Assembly (NCBI GenBank): GCA_017508875.1
Contig: JAFWQX010000141.1
Location: 1-34,899 of the forward strand
Reading direction: 5' to 3'
Length of the DNA stretch: 34,899 nt
DNA from: Clostridia bacterium
Lineage (GTDB): Bacteria; Bacillota; Clostridia; UBA1212; UBA1255
In this document: piece after piece, positions 32,322 through 34,899 of the stretch
How positions within the stretch are numbered: position 1 is the stretch's first letter
Layout: the number at the start of each line of letters is the position of its first letter
Notes under the pieces: model-generated
Told to the model about the DNA's origin: nothing
Seen by the model: only the letters and a program-made list of their open reading frames with translations
Databases searched by the model: none
Position numbers and translations under genes: made by a program

Positions 32322-33623
32322 CTATGAGTAGAACTTAACCGAAGTTGCCGGCGCTCCGGTATTCGGGTCAATGACCGTCACGTGGTACGCGTCTGCCGGC
32401 GGTGCGTAGTCAAAGTAATTGCCTGCTTTCACGGTGCCGCCCGATATTTTTACGTACGTTCCTGTAATTATACCGGTCTGGCGAGTGGTGTTAAGTACGC
32501 GGACAGCTCCTGTGGATGCGATGCCTTTAGCATTGACCGTGACGCCGCTGCTTATCATAAGGCACGAATCCGTACCGCCCGCATCTACGTGGATGCCGTA
32601 CATATCTTTTACGGTACCGTCTACCGTGAGCGTACCTGTGCCTGTTATTGTGAGACTCGCACCCGATACTATTATCGCGCAGACTTTGCAATCTCCGGTA
32701 ACGTCGATCGTAAATCCGTTGCCCATGGTGCCGGCGGAGATCACCGCATTTGGATCGGAGTAGTTGTTGAGTGCGAGGACGGTGCGTTTCCCGTCAAATG
32801 CTTTTAAAGTTACTCCTGGGACGATTTCTCCGGTTTCGTCGGAATATCGGCTGTATGATGCGTCGTCCGTAAATATTCCCACTCTGTCGTTATGTGAACC
32901 GCGCGCGTCAGTAGTAGTGTCGGGAGCGAGATTTGAAAGGGCAGGGAACGGGTCCACGTGCGGCGTCGGAGTCGGTGTGGGAGTTGGCGTGGGAGTGGCC
33001 GTCGGAGTCGGTGTAGGCGTAGGAGTCGGAGTCGACGTGGGTGTCGCGGTTGGCGTCGGCGTTGGAGTAGGAGTGGCTGTCGGAGTCGGTGTAGGAGTAG
33101 GAGTCGGAGTCACTGTCGGCGTGGGGGAAGGAGTGGCCGTAGCCGTAGGCTTATCCGTCGGTCCAAATGTAGGCGTAGGTGTGGGAGGGAGCGTTGGTAT
33201 CAACGTGACCGTCGGCGGAAAAGTGAATTCAACGATGATCGTTCTCGCGGGCGTTCCGGTCTCCGGCGCGGCCGTTTCAGGCGCTTCGGTCTCTTCGGTG
33301 GGGGCAATGATCACCGGTTCTGTGGCTGTTGAATCCGTGCTTCCTTTTCCGGTGCCGCCAAATGGATCCAGTCCCAAAGAGCCTGCTAAGACAACTCCCG
33401 CCGTCATCAGACCTGCGACAGGCATAAGCATAGATTTTTTGAGCATACCTGACATACCGCTCTTGTTTTCGGAGCTTGATCCTGCTTTTGCTCCCTGCAG
33501 ATCTCCGTCAAAGTGCGAAAATTCAAGTTCTATATTCATTTTTTCCCTGTCTTTGCGCTTCTTCAGCATCTCGCTGTGCAAATCAGAAGGCGCATTTACT
33601 TCGGGATCATGTTTTTTGCTCAT
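32322..33623 (-). CDS. Membrane-anchored surface protein with a long Thr-Pro linker and beta-helix-like C-terminus
   Basis: The 433-residue protein has a charged cytoplasmic N-terminus (1-60) and one transmembrane segment (about 65-83, MPVAGLMTAGVVLAGSLGL). A Thr/Pro/Ala-rich extracytoplasmic linker follows (about 95-225, mostly TP repeats). The C-terminal domain (about 230-433) has a repetitive Gly/Thr/Val strand pattern such as ASLTITGTGTLTVDGTV, suggesting a right-handed beta-helix. Beta-helix domains with similar text bind carbohydrates in cellulosome-type bacteria; binding is inferred only. The linker DNA is a GTCGGAGTC-like tandem repeat (read on plus strand) at about 32950-33190 and could vary in length. 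No good ribosome binding site precedes the ATG. Confidence 0.75.
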   Translation of the reverse strand: MSKKHDPEVNAPSDLHSEMLKKRKDREKMNIELEFSHFDGDLQGAKAGSSSENKSGMSGMLKKSMLMPVAGLMTAGVVLAGSLGLDPFGGTGKGSTDSTATEPVIIAPTEETEAPETAAPETGTPARTIIVEFTFPPTVTLIPTLPPTPTPTFGPTDKPTATATPSPTPTVTPTPTPTPTPTATPTPTPTPTATPTSTPTPTPTPTPTATPTPTPTPTPTPHVDPFPALSNLAPDTTTDARGSHNDRVGIFTDDASYSRYSDETGEIVPGVTLKAFDGKRTVLALNNYSDPNAVISAGTMGNGFTIDVTGDCKVCAIIVSGASLTITGTGTLTVDGTVKDMYGIHVDAGGTDSCLMISSGVTVNAKGIASTGAVRVLNTTRQTGIITGTYVKISGGTVKAGNYFDYAPPADAYHVTVIDPNTGAPATSVKFYS

Positions 33624-33684
33624 TAATATTTAGACCGTACGTAATAAAAACCGGGCTGTAAAAGACATTCAACCGTATCGGTTA

Positions 33685-34581
33685 TTATTTTTCCAAAGTA
33701 TCCAGATGAACGTCGCGCTGAGGGAAAGGAACTTCTATTCCGAGTTTGCGGAATCCGAGGAACAGATCATGGTTAAGCGTGCGCATACCGGTGTAGATGT
33801 TTTCTTCATCGACGTCGACCGCAAACCTCAATATCACTGCGCTGTCTCCGAGCTCCTGAACGCCCAGATAACGCGGTGCGCTTTTCATCAGATCAGGGTG
33901 CCTGGAATGTATGTTTTTCATAAGTCCGGGGATCTGAGCTTCGAGCGCCTCGAGATCTGTGGCATAAGGGATGCCGATGTCACTGACACTGACCGAAACG
34001 TTGTCCGAACGGTTCAGAATGTTTTTCATCGCCGAATTGTTTACGATCTTGATGTTCCCGACCGGATCCGTAATGCACGTTGTCCTTATACCTATATCCG
34101 TGACAGTCCCGCGGAATCCGTCGATCTCAACGATGTCACCGACGTTGTACTGATTTTCAAAGATGATGAATGCGCCGGTCACAATGTCGGCAATAAGGCT
34201 TTCAGCGCTGAAGCCTATGACGAGGGCAATAATTCCGACGCTCGCCGCGATGGTCGTGACGTTTACTCCAAGTATCCCGAGCCCCACGCAGAGGATCACG
34301 ATGGCGGCAACATATTTAAGCAGGCTGCAGATTACCGAAAGGACTGAGCGCGATCTGTGTTTCTTGGGCTTGATCTTTTTCAGAATAAATACGATGAGAG
34401 ATTCGACAGCTATTACCGCCAGTATCAGGACGGCAAGTCTTATCAGTTTTAACGGGTCGAATTTGATCTCTGCAAGCTGGTTAAACTGAACTGTTTTAGA
34501 AAGAATACCCCAGACAACGATGCCGGCGACGAGCACCGCGCATATGACGAAACGGACAAGTGCGGATCTGTTGTTTTTCAT
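33685..34581 (-). CDS. mscS: Small-conductance mechanosensitive channel, MscS family
   Basis: The 298-residue protein has three membrane segments. Its pore-lining helix region reads GVNVTTIAASVGIIALVIGFSAESLIADIVTG. The beta-domain signature follows: FENQYNVGDIVEIDGFRGTVTDIGIRTT. It opens on membrane tension during hypo-osmotic shock to release solutes. AGGAGG lies 10 bases before the ATG, and a promoter sits at 34609-34638. It is the rightmost gene; the sequence beyond it is entirely repeats. Confidence 0.94.
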   Translation of the reverse strand: MKNNRSALVRFVICAVLVAGIVVWGILSKTVQFNQLAEIKFDPLKLIRLAVLILAVIAVESLIVFILKKIKPKKHRSRSVLSVICSLLKYVAAIVILCVGLGILGVNVTTIAASVGIIALVIGFSAESLIADIVTGAFIIFENQYNVGDIVEIDGFRGTVTDIGIRTTCITDPVGNIKIVNNSAMKNILNRSDNVSVSVSDIGIPYATDLEALEAQIPGLMKNIHSRHPDLMKSAPRYLGVQELGDSAVILRFAVDVDEENIYTGMRTLNHDLFLGFRKLGIEVPFPQRDVHLDTLEK

Positions 34582-34608
34582 TTTCCAAAAGCCTCCTTCG
34601 CGCCCCCG

Positions 34609-34638
34609 ATTTTACCATACCGGGCGGTCAGATGGCAA
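34609..34638 (-). promoter_or_regulatory. Promoter of mscS overlapping the heptamer array
   Basis: On the minus strand TTGCCA (34633-34638) and an extended -10 TGGTAAAAT (TAAAAT at 34609-34614) are 18 bases apart. The -35 box lies in the first, degenerate heptamer of the adjacent repeat array. Confidence 0.5.
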
Positions 34639-34759
34639 GGGATAAGTTGCAAGTGGGAAGTGATAAGTGGCAAGTGATAAGTTGCAAGTGGGAAGTGATA
34701 AGTTGCAAGTGGCAAGTTGCAAGTGGCAAGTGATAAGTTGCAAGTGGCAAGTGGGAAGT
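34634..34759. repeat. Heptanucleotide tandem repeat array (18 units of NNNAAGT)
   Basis: Eighteen contiguous 7-bp units run without interruption. Only four variants occur (GATAAGT, TGCAAGT, GGGAAGT, GGCAAGT), in a mixed order, plus one degenerate first unit. The array sits directly upstream of the mscS promoter. Confidence 0.95.
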
Positions 34760-34762
34760 GGG

Positions 34763-34899
34763 CGAACCGAGTGATGGCACGAATTTTGGGTCTACTGCGA
34801 ACCCCGGAATCGGTTCGCAGTTCGGTCAAAGCACGAACCGGATGATGGCACGAATTTTGGGTCTCATGCGTTCCCTTCATTAATTCGCATTTCGGTCAA
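34763..34899 (+). repeat. 71-bp tandem repeat, second family, running off the window
   Basis: Unit 1 starts at 34763 and unit 2 at 34834. Both share CGAACCG, TGATGGCACGAATTTTGGGT and TTCGGTCAA. Unit 1 contains a hairpin with the 10-bp stem ACTGCGAACC (34794-34803) and GGTTCGCAGT (34812-34821); unit 2 keeps only a short ATGCG/CGCAT stem. The core matches the repeat at 26903-26951 in the feo operon. The right end is cut by the window. Confidence 0.85.

Noticed and set aside
32764..33633. Long plus-strand frame with Val-Gly repeats
   Set aside because: It is the antisense reading of the Thr-Pro linker of the minus-strand gene; low complexity keeps both strands open.
34634..34759. Open frame across the heptamer array giving a repetitive Leu/Ala/Thr peptide
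   Set aside because: Seven-base periodicity explains the repeated peptide; there is no ribosome binding site and no family resemblance, so it is a by-product of the repeat.

Overview
The window looks like chromosomal DNA from an anaerobic member of the Bacillota, most likely class Clostridia and possibly an uncultured gut or rumen lineage. This is inferred from gene content: SepF, paired DUF881 proteins, a YlmE/PLPBP protein, a four-cysteine L28, a Feo locus with two FeoA proteins and a small Cys-rich partner, radical SAM enzymes, BioY, and a Thr-Pro-rich surface protein. G+C looks close to half. I see no tRNA, rRNA, CRISPR array, transposase or phage gene.

Left part (1-10.4 kb): an OPA-type MFS transporter cut by the window edge diverges from a 1162-residue TPR/Sel1-like protein. 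Then come a PflX-like radical SAM protein carrying an in-frame 12-bp repeat expansion, a convergent sugar-phosphate isomerase-like TIM barrel, and rpmB. The plus-strand set rsmD-coaD-coiled-coil protein faces a convergent mtaB.

Middle (10.8-18 kb): a plus-strand cell-envelope/division operon. It holds two DUF881 membrane proteins, a YnbB-type PLP lyase, a HlyD-like membrane adaptor, a YggS/YlmE protein, SepF and a small membrane protein, and it ends in a bidirectional terminator. Next, on the minus strand, come a Gfo/Idh/MocA dehydrogenase with an SGNH hydrolase, and the most unusual gene of the window. That gene encodes a 1004-residue soluble protein with a degenerate CbbX/SpoVK-type AAA domain, an active CbbX/SpoVK-type AAA domain, and a C-terminal FtsH-like M41 zinc peptidase.

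Right part (23.6-34.9 kb): an iron-uptake locus (feoA-feoA-feoB-FeoB-associated protein) has a near-perfect promoter and three copies of a palindromic operator. The remaining genes are on the minus strand: a tautomerase-bioY-hypothetical-LD-carboxypeptidase operon whose tautomerase is frameshifted at its start, a Phd/PIN toxin-antitoxin pair with a frameshifted toxin, a GNAT acetyltransferase, a DUF362 protein, a Thr-Pro-linker surface protein and an MscS channel.

The window is rich in repeats. Three modular inverted-repeat elements of about 210-300 bp (A, B, C), built from a CGGGGGACAGAG motif, sit in three of the four divergent intergenic regions. A 12-bp tandem repeat sits in the fourth. 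A second family (core TGATGGCACGAATTTTGGGT) occurs inside the feo operon and as a tandem array at the right edge, next to an 18-unit heptamer array.
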